Shown: piece after piece, positions 46,113-55,354 of the stretch
Numbering within the stretch: position 1 is the stretch's first letter
Layout of the letters: every line of letters starts with the position of its first letter
Assembly: GCA_026195895.1 (NCBI GenBank)
Contig: JAPHRO010000026.1
Span: forward strand, 62,001 to 126,000
DNA from: Gammaproteobacteria bacterium
GTDB taxonomy: Bacteria > Pseudomonadota > Gammaproteobacteria > SZUA-229
Length of the DNA: 64,000 bases
Direction of reading: 5' to 3'
Position numbers and translations under genes: made by a program
The notes under the pieces: generated by a model
Database searches by the model: none
Seen by the model: the letters and a program-made list of their open reading frames with translations, nothing else
What the model was told of the DNA's origin: nothing

Positions 46113-46508
46113 ATGTCAGACCTGTTTAATAACGAGTGGATGAAAAAATTTCAATCAGTGTGGAATAACGATCCGGAACTCGCACCGGCTTTAAAAAAAA
46201 TACATTTTAACTCTATCATCGGCTACGGCTTCACTAACGAAGAAACGCCCCGTGGCTGCATTACCATCGAAGATGGTAAAGTGATTGATGCGGGCCCATA
46301 CGAAGGTCAATCCCTGAACTGGGATTTACGCGCCAGAGAAAACCACTGGCAGGAATGGCTCAACCGTGAAGTCAGTAAAGCCGGCTTCGGCCTCGCCTAT
46401 TCAACCGGCAAACTCAAGTTTCTTACCGGTGACTTTAAGGGGATGATTAAAAACCCCAGTATGGCCCGCCCCTTCGTCAAAAGTATTTCTGCCATGGGTC
46501 GTGTTTAA
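46113..46508 (+). CDS. SCP2 sterol-transfer-fold-like protein
   Basis: The 131-residue cytosolic protein looks like an SCP-2-type lipid-binding fold: CITIEDGKVIDAGPYEGQ, and a helix-strand end GLAYSTGKLKFLTGDFKGMI followed by NPSMARPFVKSI. The 'GxLxxxTGDxK' stretch is typical. Ligand unknown. A Shine-Dalgarno AGGGAGAGG lies six bases before the ATG. It stands between the SPOR gene and a two-component pair. The fold call is from pattern only. Confidence 0.65.
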   Translation: MSDLFNNEWMKKFQSVWNNDPELAPALKKIHFNSIIGYGFTNEETPRGCITIEDGKVIDAGPYEGQSLNWDLRARENHWQEWLNREVSKAGFGLAYSTGKLKFLTGDFKGMIKNPSMARPFVKSISAMGRV

Positions 46509-46561
46509 ACGTCAAACATGCTAGATTCTGTCGTCCATGGCAGACACACGAATCCAGCAAC

Positions 46562-47479
46562 GTGCATAAAAATCTCGAACAACATCTACCATTTTTAATA
46601 GAAGAGCTTTCTAATAAAGACTCTGCTGATTCGATTGACGTTCGCTGGCACACAATACTTGGCCAGTTTTTCAATACATCCGAGCTAACCCGGAAACCAG
46701 GCGCGATTGAACATAGCAAAATATGCAATGGCAATTCGACGCTGCTGGCGCCCGCCATTGAAGGCAACCAGCACTATGAACTCATTGCTGACCAGCCAGA
46801 GCAATTTTCCGAAAATGACCAGCATCTGGCGGATGCCATGTTCAAACTATGCTGCCAGTTCATCAGTATCCAGCAGGCAGTAGAAATCGGCGCCACCGAA
46901 GAGCGCCAACGTATTGCGCGCGATCTACATGACGATGTAGCGGCCCGCCTGCTCACCCTTATCCATCAGGCGAAAGATCAACAATCAATCGACCTGGCGC
47001 GCAGTATTCTGAAATCATTAAGAAATGCCATTTACACGCTTGACAACAAATCAACAACCACCATACTTGATGCATTAACGGATATACGTGCTGAAATACA
47101 GGATCGTCTCAATTCCATTGGCATCCTGCTTTACTGGGAACAACATAGTCGGTTTGACAAGCTGACTTTTACGCCCAGGCAGCACATCAACCTGCATCGC
47201 ATTGCCCATGAAATTGCGACCAATGCAATTCGTCATGCGAACGCACAATACATGAGTATTGACGTCGATTTAGAAGACACTATTTTCCATATCACCGTGT
47301 GTGACAATGGACCGGGTTTTAATATTGATGAGTGCATTCCCGGCAAGGGAATTAATAATATTAAAACCCGTGTCAAAGAACTTTATGGACAGGTCAACTG
47401 GACGACTTTAACTGAGACTAATGACAATAAAGGCTGTTGTATAGATATTCAATTTCCGATATCCCTTGCAACTGAATAA
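46562..47479 (+). CDS. cytosolic NarX-family sensor histidine kinase
   Basis: The 305-residue kinase, starting at GTG 46562, has an N-terminal unrecognised sensor region, the HisKA_3 phosphorylation box (EERQRIARDLHDDVAARLLT, His in DLHDD) and an ATP-binding domain (HEIATNAIRHANAQ with the N box, and VCDNGPGFNIDE, GKGINNIKTR). No membrane helix is present, so it senses a cytosolic signal. The response-regulator gene begins four bases after its stop, so they form an operon and presumably a pair. Confidence 0.9.
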   Translation: MHKNLEQHLPFLIEELSNKDSADSIDVRWHTILGQFFNTSELTRKPGAIEHSKICNGNSTLLAPAIEGNQHYELIADQPEQFSENDQHLADAMFKLCCQFISIQQAVEIGATEERQRIARDLHDDVAARLLTLIHQAKDQQSIDLARSILKSLRNAIYTLDNKSTTTILDALTDIRAEIQDRLNSIGILLYWEQHSRFDKLTFTPRQHINLHRIAHEIATNAIRHANAQYMSIDVDLEDTIFHITVCDNGPGFNIDECIPGKGINNIKTRVKELYGQVNWTTLTETNDNKGCCIDIQFPISLATE

Positions 47480-47483
47480 TACA

Positions 47484-48119
47484 ATGCAATCAGTATTGAT
47501 ACTTGAAGACCATCCCGAAACGCGTGAATGGCTGAGTGACATTCTTAACCAGGCCTTCACTGAAGTAAATTTATCTGTCGCATCCAGTCTGGCCCAGGCA
47601 CGCAAATGCATTAGTGAAAACAAATTTAACCTGGCCCTGATTGACCTGAATCTGCCGGATGGCAACGGTGTCGAAATCATTCGCGAACTTAATCGCACTT
47701 CGCCTGATACTTACTGCGTAGTGGCGACGATTTTTGATGATGATGATTATTTATTCCCTGCTCTGGAAGCCGGTGCTCAGGGTTATTTACTCAAGGAACA
47801 AACCACGGAAGAATTCATCCACAATTTGCAGGGTATTATTCGAGGCGAGCCGCCCATATCACCCACCATTGCCCGTAAAATGATTAACCATTTTCATGCC
47901 GTGGTCGACAAATCAGACAAGCCCGAACTATCTGAAAGAGAGAAGGAAATCCTCAGCGCTATCGCCAAAGGCCTGAGCCGAAACGAAGCCGCTGAAATTC
48001 TGGGTATTACTTCCAATACCGTGGCCAGCCACCTGAAAAGCATTTATGGCAAATTGAACGTGTCTAATCGCGCCCAGGCAACGCTGGAAGCATTACGACT
48101 CGGACTGGTTAAACCCTAG
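47484..48119 (+). CDS. NarL/FixJ-family response regulator
   Basis: The 211-residue regulator has a receiver domain (LILEDHPETREWL, phospho-acceptor Asp in LALIDLNLPDGNG, switch Lys in QGYLLKE) and a LuxR-type helix-turn-helix (LSEREKEILSAIAKGLSRNE, ITSNTVASHLKSIYGKLNV). The ATG at 47484 is preferred to a TTG at 47466 inside the kinase end, since it starts at the receiver. Paired with the kinase just upstream. Its targets are not visible. Confidence 0.93.
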   Translation: MQSVLILEDHPETREWLSDILNQAFTEVNLSVASSLAQARKCISENKFNLALIDLNLPDGNGVEIIRELNRTSPDTYCVVATIFDDDDYLFPALEAGAQGYLLKEQTTEEFIHNLQGIIRGEPPISPTIARKMINHFHAVVDKSDKPELSEREKEILSAIAKGLSRNEAAEILGITSNTVASHLKSIYGKLNVSNRAQATLEALRLGLVKP

Positions 48120-48195
48120 GACAAAGAAAAGTGCTTCCAGTCATACCCCGTTAAAATAACAAAAGACGGAACGCAAATTATAACCACAGCCGAGC

Positions 48196-48534
48196 ATGAG
48201 CGAATTCGTCGACTATTTACAGGAAGTGTTCGAACCTTTTGGCAATATTTATGCGCGCAAAATGTTCGGCGGTTACGGGATATATTTTGATGGTGTCATG
48301 TTTGGTCTGGTAGCGAATGATACACTGTATCTTAAAGCCGATGCCTCCACCGCAAACGATTTTGAATCCCGAAACTTAAGCCAGTTCGAATATAAAAAAG
48401 GGAATAAAATAATAAAAATGTCTTATTACCTTGCGCCTGAAGAAATTTTTGATGATCCAGAAAAGGCAACTATCTGGGCTAAACGCGCTTATGAAGTCGC
48501 CTTTCGAGCCAAACAAAAACATAAAAATAGCTAG
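48196..48534 (+). CDS. TfoX/Sxy N-terminal domain protein
   Basis: This 112-residue protein is the TfoX N-terminal domain alone: YLQEVFEPFGNIYARKMFGG, YGIYFDGVMFGLVANDTLYL and MSYYLAPEEIFDDPEKATIW are its hallmarks. In full-length Sxy/TfoX a C-terminal domain follows and competence genes are controlled; single-domain forms are common and their role is unclear. It lies between the two-component pair and a convergent gene. Confidence 0.88.
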   Translation: MSEFVDYLQEVFEPFGNIYARKMFGGYGIYFDGVMFGLVANDTLYLKADASTANDFESRNLSQFEYKKGNKIIKMSYYLAPEEIFDDPEKATIWAKRAYEVAFRAKQKHKNS

Positions 48535-48545
48535 CGTTCACTTTA

Positions 48546-49064
48546 TTAATAAAACTTATGCTTGGCGACCTTATAGAGTTTCACTTCGCCAGTACTGCCC
48601 AATACCTTAATGCCGCGAATAATCGGCGCATTGCCATGACAGAATTGCTCCAGTTCCTTACTATCCAGTAATGCAACGCCACCGCGAAATATCGTGACTT
48701 TGGTGGAAATTTTATCGCCGCAACGAGCCAGATAATTCACGTTAAATATTTTAGGCTGGAGTATCACTTTATACAGGTTGCTGCTTAACTGACAGCTAAG
48801 CTCAATTTTTTTACTTTCGCTAAGCAGGCGTCTACCTTCCCGCTCTCGAAAAGCAACCCACTCCCATGGATTATATGTCCCCTGCTCATCTGAATAGGGG
48901 AAATTTTTACCCTGATCCCCCCATTTAACTTCATTTTTGATTTTAAGCAGGTCTTTTTCAGCATCACAGGTATAGGTGATAATCGGGTATGACTGCTCAG
49001 CAATCGCAGTCGCCTGATACAGGCATAGAAATATAACCAGTGCTAATATGTGCAATCCTTTCAT
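48546..49064 (-). CDS. exported hypothetical protein
   Basis: I do not recognise this 172-residue protein. A signal peptide is clear (GLHILALVIFLCLYQATAIA, cleaved after IA), and the ATG at 49064 is preferred because an upstream ATG would add ten non-hydrophobic residues before it. The mature part is mostly beta-like with four Cys (near YTCDAEKD, ELSCQL, ARCGDK and EQFCHG), which could form two disulfides in the periplasm. It converges on the tfoX-like gene and faces hrpA. Confidence 0.65.
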   Translation of the reverse strand: MKGLHILALVIFLCLYQATAIAEQSYPIITYTCDAEKDLLKIKNEVKWGDQGKNFPYSDEQGTYNPWEWVAFREREGRRLLSESKKIELSCQLSSNLYKVILQPKIFNVNYLARCGDKISTKVTIFRGGVALLDSKELEQFCHGNAPIIRGIKVLGSTGEVKLYKVAKHKFY

Positions 49065-49268
49065 AGCTGACAACCTACCTTCAAATAAGGCCATATTGTG
49101 TTTTTATAAATAAAAAAAGACCAGTCAATTATTTTTCATCACTTATGCCTATATTATATATATCTGCTGTAAAAAAAATACACCACCTGAACGAATAGCT
49201 GCATTAACTTGCATCCTGGATTTAGCTCATCATAATAACCCCTTTATAAACCCGACCATCGCTGTTCC

Positions 49269-52200
49269 ATGACCGACTCTCAAAACCAGCTAATTGAACA
49301 ATGCCAGACAAACCTGACAGGATGTATGGCCGCCGATTACTGGAAACTATCCAGAAAACTTCAGCATATTCAGCAACAGGCGCGTAAAAATAAACCGGTG
49401 GACAAGATGCTGAAACAATTGAGCGAGCTGCTCAATAAATCAATTTCCCGGGTCAGCCAACGCGAACAGAGTCGCCCTTCGATTACCTACCCCGGTGAAT
49501 TACCGGTTAGCCAGAAACGCCTGGAAATACTTGCGACCATTAAATCCAGTCAGGTCGTTATCGTGTGCGGGGAAACCGGATCTGGAAAAACAACCCAGTT
49601 ACCTAAAATCTGCCTTGAAGCAGGCCTTGGCCGACGGGGTTACATCGGGCACACCCAGCCCAGACGGCTAGCCGCACGTTCAGTGGCCAGTCGTATCGCG
49701 GAAGAACTGAATACACAGTTAGGCAATGGCGTTGGCTTTAAGGTTCGCTTTACCGACCAACTGAAACCCGACAGCCTGATCAAACTAATGACGGATGGCA
49801 TATTACTGGCTGAAATCCATCATGATCCTTTGCTGAGCAATTATGACTGCATCATTATTGATGAAGCCCATGAACGCAGTCTGAATATTGATTTTCTTCT
49901 GGGTTACCTGAAACAGCTGCTACCGAAACGGCCGGATCTAAAAATTATTATTACCTCAGCTACTATTGATCCGGAAAGTTTTTCTCGTCATTTTAATAAC
50001 GCACCGATTATAGAAGTATCCGGTCGAACTTATCCGGTTGAAGTGCATTACCATCCCCTGCATGGTGAAGATGACGATGAGAGACAGAAGGATTTACAAC
50101 AGGGTATTGCTGATGCAATAGATGAAATTTCCCGCATTGATCGCGGTGATATCCTGGTGTTTCTGAGTGGTGAACGTGACATTCGTGATACCGCAAATCA
50201 TCTCAATAAATGCCAGTTGCAAAACACTGAAATCCTGCCATTGCTGGCGCGTCTGTCTGCTGCTGAGCAAAATAAAATTTTTCATACGTCCAGCCAGCGG
50301 CGTATTATTTTATCGACCAATGTCGCGGAAACTTCGCTGACGGTGCCGGGCATTAAATATGTGATCGATTCTGGTGTCGCTCGCATCTCACGCTATTCCT
50401 GGCGCAGCAAAATCCAGCGCCTGCCTGTTGAAAAAATATCTCAGGCCTCGGCTAATCAGCGCAAGGGTCGCTGTGGCCGCATCAGCGCTGGTATCTGTAT
50501 TCGACTTTATTCTGAAAATGACTTTAATGAACGCGCCGAATTCACTGAACCGGAAATTCAACGTACGAATTTAGCTGCGGTTATTCTGCAGATGGAAAAC
50601 TTACGCCTGGGCCATGTAGAGGATTTTCCTTTTGTTGAACCGCCAGATAGTCGATTAGTTGCTGATGGTTATAAATTATTATTTGAACTGGGCGCGATTA
50701 ATCACCAGCATAAAATTACCGCTACCGGAAAAAAACTTTCCCGGCTACCCATCGACCCCAGACTGGGTCGGATGCTGCTGGAAGCGGAAAAAGAATCTGC
50801 CCTGAATGAAGTATTAATTATTGTTTCCGCCCTGGCCACACAGGACCCTCGAGAACGCCCAATGGACAGGCAACAGGCTGCTGATGAAACACACAAATCC
50901 ACACAGGATAATCGATCTGACTTCATAACATACCTTAACCTGTGGAATAAATTTCACAGCCAGAAAAAGAAACTGTCAGGAAACCAGTTGCGTAAATGGT
51001 GCAAGCAAAATTTCATTTCCTGGATGCGCATGCGAGAGTGGCTGGACACACATAAACAGATTAAAAAAATGCTGGCTGAACTAAAAATAAAATTCAATCA
51101 GCAAGATGCGGATTACACATCTATTCATAAGGCTTTATTAACCGGCTTACTGGGCAATCTCGGCTTCAAAGAAGAAGGCGCGGAATATTCAGGTGCTCGC
51201 AATCGAAAGTTTCATATATTTCCCGGCTCCGGCTTATACAACAAAGGCCCAAAGTGGATCATGTCGGCAGAAATTGTGGAGACTAGCCGCGTCTATGCCC
51301 GCACCCTGGCTAAAATAGAACCGCAATGGATAGAACAGAAAGCCCGTCATTTGATTAAACGCAGTTATAACAATGCCCACTGGGAAAAACGCTCGGCACA
51401 GGTTTCCGCATTCGAACGCAGCACCTTATATGGATTGATTATAAACCCGAAGAAAAAAATCAATTATGGCCCGATAAATCCTGCAGAAAGCCGCGAAATA
51501 TTTATTCGTTCGGCACTGGTACAGGGCGACTTTTTCTGTAACGCCGATTTTTTCAAACACAACCAGACACTATTAACCGAACTGGAAACCCTGGAAGCCA
51601 AGTCGCGCCGTCAGGATATTATTGTCGATGATGAAATATTATTTCAGTTTTATGATCAGCATATACCCGAAGATATTTATAGCGGCCCCCAATTTGAAAA
51701 ATGGCTAAAACAGAACAATTCCGATGCACTACTGCTGCAACGTGAAGATCTAATGCAACATGATGCAGCGCACATCACCGACAATCAGTTTCCTGACTTT
51801 CTCGAGATCAACGAAGTTAACTATCCACTGGATTACCATTTTGATCCTGGCATGCATTGTGATGGCATCACGCTAATCACGCCGCTGGCCGGGTTACAGG
51901 CACTCAATGCTGAGCGCTGTAACTGGCTGGTGCCCGGGCTACTACATGAAAAAATTGTCGCACTGATTCGCTCCCTGCCGAAACCGTTGCGACGAAATTT
52001 TGTACCCGCGCCAAATTTTGCTGACGCCTGTGTTGATGCACTGGAAGCAACTGACATCTCACTCAGTTCTGCCCTGTCTGTACAACTGAGAAAAATGACA
52101 GGAGTGGATGTTCCCTATGATGCCTGGCGCGAAGAATTACTTGATCCACATTTGTTAATGAATTTTCGCGTTATTGATAACCAGGGAAAAATACTCGATG

Positions 52201-53144
52201 AAAACCGTGACCTGGCCGCACTCAAAAATAAATTCGCCAACCACGTAGCAGAACAAACAAAAAAGACACCTGCCATCAGTATCGAACAGGACAATGTAGA
52301 TGCCAGCATTCTGGGCAGCTTACCTGAAACCTATGACATAGATATGCAGGGCATAACAATAAAAGGCTATCCTGCTCTGGTTAAAAACGGCCAGACAGTT
52401 TCGGTTAAAGTACTAACGTCAAAACAGCAGGCCGATGAGCAGCAACAGCAGGGTTTAAGACAACTTTATATCAATTCACTGACGGAACAGATACGCTATC
52501 TGAAAAAGAACATTCCCAATATTCAGACACTCTGTATGAAATATTCCAGCATTGGCAAATGTGAAGATTTAAAACAGGATATAATTTCCGTCACCATTGA
52601 TGAATTGTTCACCCAGCATGGCGCACAAACACCGCAGGAATTTGAAACCATTTTACAACAGGGCCGAAGTGAAATTCAGTCGACTGCGGAAAGCTGGTGT
52701 AAATTGCTGACAACGATTTTAGATGAATATCAGAGCCTGAAGAAACAACTTAAAAATCCACCCCTGACCTGGCTGGATGCCATGAGCGATATTCAGTCAC
52801 AGCTCAACCATCTGCTTAGTCCCCATTTTCTATTACTGACTGAAAAACAATGGCTGGAACAATATCCGCGCTACCTGAAAGGTATCCATAAACGACTGGA
52901 TAAACTGCAGGACAGTCCTGATCGCGACAGGAAATGTCGTCTCGAAATTGCCCGTCTCTGGCAGGATTATCAAAAACGCATGGACAGCCTGCAGCAGCGC
53001 CAGGCAACATCAGGCCAGCTTGAGCATTATCGCTGGATGCTGGAAGAATACCGGGTATCACTATTTGCCCAGGAATTAAAAACCCGCTTCCCCATCTCCG
53101 CCAAACGCCTGCAAAGCTACTGGAATGAAATATCCGATGTTTAG
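49269..53144 (+). CDS. hrpA: DEAH-box RNA helicase HrpA
   Basis: HrpA is a large ATP-dependent RNA helicase that rescues stalled ribosomes in E. coli. At 1291 residues it has the expected length. Motifs in order are Walker A CGETGSGKTTQLPKI, THTQPRRLAARS-type motif Ia, DEAH in IIIDEAHERSLNIDF, ITSATID, TNVAETSLTVPGIKYV and QRKGRCGR, then the winged-helix and OB domains and the long DUF3418 C-terminus (about residues 700-1290). No close neighbour on its strand within 170 bases; likely its own transcript. Confidence 0.97.
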   Translation: MTDSQNQLIEQCQTNLTGCMAADYWKLSRKLQHIQQQARKNKPVDKMLKQLSELLNKSISRVSQREQSRPSITYPGELPVSQKRLEILATIKSSQVVIVCGETGSGKTTQLPKICLEAGLGRRGYIGHTQPRRLAARSVASRIAEELNTQLGNGVGFKVRFTDQLKPDSLIKLMTDGILLAEIHHDPLLSNYDCIIIDEAHERSLNIDFLLGYLKQLLPKRPDLKIIITSATIDPESFSRHFNNAPIIEVSGRTYPVEVHYHPLHGEDDDERQKDLQQGIADAIDEISRIDRGDILVFLSGERDIRDTANHLNKCQLQNTEILPLLARLSAAEQNKIFHTSSQRRIILSTNVAETSLTVPGIKYVIDSGVARISRYSWRSKIQRLPVEKISQASANQRKGRCGRISAGICIRLYSENDFNERAEFTEPEIQRTNLAAVILQMENLRLGHVEDFPFVEPPDSRLVADGYKLLFELGAINHQHKITATGKKLSRLPIDPRLGRMLLEAEKESALNEVLIIVSALATQDPRERPMDRQQAADETHKSTQDNRSDFITYLNLWNKFHSQKKKLSGNQLRKWCKQNFISWMRMREWLDTHKQIKKMLAELKIKFNQQDADYTSIHKALLTGLLGNLGFKEEGAEYSGARNRKFHIFPGSGLYNKGPKWIMSAEIVETSRVYARTLAKIEPQWIEQKARHLIKRSYNNAHWEKRSAQVSAFERSTLYGLIINPKKKINYGPINPAESREIFIRSALVQGDFFCNADFFKHNQTLLTELETLEAKSRRQDIIVDDEILFQFYDQHIPEDIYSGPQFEKWLKQNNSDALLLQREDLMQHDAAHITDNQFPDFLEINEVNYPLDYHFDPGMHCDGITLITPLAGLQALNAERCNWLVPGLLHEKIVALIRSLPKPLRRNFVPAPNFADACVDALEATDISLSSALSVQLRKMTGVDVPYDAWREELLDPHLLMNFRVIDNQGKILDENRDLAALKNKFANHVAEQTKKTPAISIEQDNVDASILGSLPETYDIDMQGITIKGYPALVKNGQTVSVKVLTSKQQADEQQQQGLRQLYINSLTEQIRYLKKNIPNIQTLCMKYSSIGKCEDLKQDIISVTIDELFTQHGAQTPQEFETILQQGRSEIQSTAESWCKLLTTILDEYQSLKKQLKNPPLTWLDAMSDIQSQLNHLLSPHFLLLTEKQWLEQYPRYLKGIHKRLDKLQDSPDRDRKCRLEIARLWQDYQKRMDSLQQRQATSGQLEHYRWMLEEYRVSLFAQELKTRFPISAKRLQSYWNEISDV

Positions 53145-53253
53145 CAAATCACTGTTTGCTAGAGAACAGCGTATTTATTGAGAAATTGACCTGTTTCAAC
53201 TACTGTTCGGTATGCAATGTTATTCTGATAAAACATAAATCTACAGACACACC

Positions 53254-54294
53254 ATGACAATACTAAAAAAATCAATTATCTATATTTTGCTGCTGCTTCC
53301 GCTGACGGCAATAGCTGACCGTGGCGCTGACTTATATGCAGAGAACTGCTCTATCTGTCATGGGCTGGATGGCAATGGCGGCGTAGGCGTACCCCTGGCC
53401 CTGCCCTCCTTTCTATCCCAGGTATCTGATTCATATTTACATCGCAGCATACGCGTTGGCCGACCCGGCCGTGTCATGCCGCCCTTCTACAAGCTCTCTG
53501 ATGCCGAAATTGACGACATCGTTAAACATCTCCGCAGCTGGTCAGATGCGCCGGCGCCACCAAGGGATGAACGGCCCGTTATTGGTATTGCGGCCCGCGG
53601 TGAAAAGCTCTATCAGACAAAATGTGCTAACTGTCATGGTCAGGATTTAACGGGAGGGGTCGGCACCGGCCTGATGTTTTCCCGCTCCAGAGATCTGCCT
53701 ATAACCGCGCCCGCACTAAGCAACCAGGGCTTTCTTAATTCTGCCACTGATCAGATGATTAAAAAAATCATTATCAACGGCCGCGAAGAAACACCCATGC
53801 CGTCTGCAAAGCTGATGAAAATAACGGAAACCGATGTCGATGACATCGTTGCCTATATTCGCAGTTTTCAACTACCTATGGTTTCCCGCGCACCGTCGCT
53901 GGATGATGAACCCGCGACCATTATTTACGATTCACCTTATGATTTTGCAGAAACGGTGGAGAACCTGAAACGCGCCATCATTGGTTCAAATTATCTGCTG
54001 ATTCGCGATCAGGCGCTGGATGCGGGGCTGGTTAGCCAGGAAAATGAATCAAAATCCGAACTAATCGTCTATTTCTGCAACTTCAACCTTGTCTATGAGG
54101 CATTGAAAATAGACCCTCGAGTGGGCATGTTCCTGCCCTGCCGCATTACGGTTGTTGAACGAGATGGCAAGGTACAGATGATGAGCATTAATCCCAAGCA
54201 TCTCAGTCGATTATTTAATAACAACGAACTCAACGAAGCCTGTGATCATATGTACGAGGTTTATACCTCCATACTCGATGGGGCCTCATTATGA
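53254..54294 (+). CDS. di-haem cytochrome c fused to DUF302
   Basis: The 346-residue protein has a signal peptide (IYILLLLPLTAIA) and two cytochrome c domains, each with one haem motif: C32-SI-C35-H36 and C124-AN-C127-H128, with likely Met ligands at 75 (RVMPPFY) and 182 (ETPMPSA). Residues about 225-340 form a DUF302 domain (DFAETVENLKRAIIGSNYLL, LVYEALKIDPRVGMFLPCRI). It is thus periplasmic and redox-active. The fusion is unusual: the DUF302 fold resembles metal- or small-ligand-binding domains but its role is unknown. It overlaps by four bases (ATGA) a gene for a second DUF302 protein, suggesting a complex. Confidence 0.88.
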   Translation: MTILKKSIIYILLLLPLTAIADRGADLYAENCSICHGLDGNGGVGVPLALPSFLSQVSDSYLHRSIRVGRPGRVMPPFYKLSDAEIDDIVKHLRSWSDAPAPPRDERPVIGIAARGEKLYQTKCANCHGQDLTGGVGTGLMFSRSRDLPITAPALSNQGFLNSATDQMIKKIIINGREETPMPSAKLMKITETDVDDIVAYIRSFQLPMVSRAPSLDDEPATIIYDSPYDFAETVENLKRAIIGSNYLLIRDQALDAGLVSQENESKSELIVYFCNFNLVYEALKIDPRVGMFLPCRITVVERDGKVQMMSINPKHLSRLFNNNELNEACDHMYEVYTSILDGASL

Positions 54295-54755
54295 AAAAAT
54301 TATTTATTTTACTGCTAGCACCCCTGTTACTCTCACTATCGACCAGCGCCCATGGCGTGGTGACCGGTGAGCTAATCATGATTCGCTCCATTCAGTCGTT
54401 TCCCGAAACCATGGCCAGCCTGCAAACCGCTATCGCCGATAAAGGCTACACCGTTTCCCGAGTCCAGCGAGTGGATGTAGGACTGACCGCGCGCGGCTAT
54501 AAAACCGATAAATACCGGATTGTATTCTTTGCGAAGCCTGAAGAAATAACCCGGCTGAAAACAAAATATCCTGAACTCATCCCCTACCTGCCGCTCAAGA
54601 TAGCCATATTTGCTGAAAACAATGAAACCATTGTGGTCAGCTCAAATCCCATGGTGTTTGCCGACTTCTATCCCCAGCCCGAGCTTAAACAGGTTTTTGC
54701 GCAGTGGAAAAAAGACGTTATTCAAATACTGAAATACGTGCAATTTTCAGATTGA
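54291..54755 (+). CDS. exported stand-alone DUF302 protein
   Basis: The 154-residue protein has a signal peptide (LFILLLAPLLLSLSTSAHG) followed by a DUF302 domain: SFPETMASLQTAIADKGYTV, YRIVFFAKPEEIT, YLPLKIAIFAENNETIVVSS and a terminal helix. It matches the C-terminal domain of the preceding cytochrome protein and overlaps its gene by four bases (ATGA), so the two are coupled. Both are periplasmic. Function unknown. Confidence 0.85.
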   Translation: MKKLFILLLAPLLLSLSTSAHGVVTGELIMIRSIQSFPETMASLQTAIADKGYTVSRVQRVDVGLTARGYKTDKYRIVFFAKPEEITRLKTKYPELIPYLPLKIAIFAENNETIVVSSNPMVFADFYPQPELKQVFAQWKKDVIQILKYVQFSD

Positions 54756-54798
54756 ACGCTATTATCAGGGAATATGTTTAATAACAAATCAAATTCCC

Positions 54799-55071
54799 AT
54801 GAGCAGTGAAAATCGCAAACATCTTCGTATTGGGCTAGTCGTCGACATCGAACTCACCCTGCAAGACAAAGACCCGATCAATGTCAGCACCAAAAATATC
54901 AGCGACGGCGGATTGTTTCTGGTCCTCGATGACATCGAGCTACCGCCGGTAGGCACCGAAGTCATGGTGCGCCTGAAAAACCAGCTAGGTGACGGCGAAG
55001 AACCGCCGATCAATCGCGCCATGGTGGTTCGTCATGATCCCGATGGCGTTGGGCTGCAATTTCTCGAATAA
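54799..55071 (+). CDS. PilZ-domain protein
   Basis: The 90-residue protein is a single PilZ domain: the RxxxR motif (RKHLR, near residue 6) and the [D/N]xSxxG motif (NISDGG) are both present, so cyclic-di-GMP binding is likely. It follows the DUF302 gene by 43 bases on the same strand. With the GGDEF-EAL protein and the degenerate HD-GYP protein it makes a third c-di-GMP-related gene in the window. Confidence 0.88.
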   Translation: MSSENRKHLRIGLVVDIELTLQDKDPINVSTKNISDGGLFLVLDDIELPPVGTEVMVRLKNQLGDGEEPPINRAMVVRHDPDGVGLQFLE

Positions 55072-55354
55072 TCCAGCACAACGGCTTACTGCCTGCCCCC
55101 GATAACGACGTTGCCCTGGCAGCCCCTTTACAGGGATATTTTTCTGGTCTGGATTTGCCCGATTTCGCCGAATGGGGCCTTAAACAGGCAAACGCCCCTG
55201 GGCCACGCGTATCGCAGCGCCAACCATCCGCTGCTGGCAGCAAGACAGGGGGCAAAGATTATTTAACCCAGTTCTTACATACCTTCTGCGTTACTGAAAA
55301 CACTTGGCGCAGAGGCTTTGCACCCCGGCCAGAAAAAGTAAAATATCAGCACTT

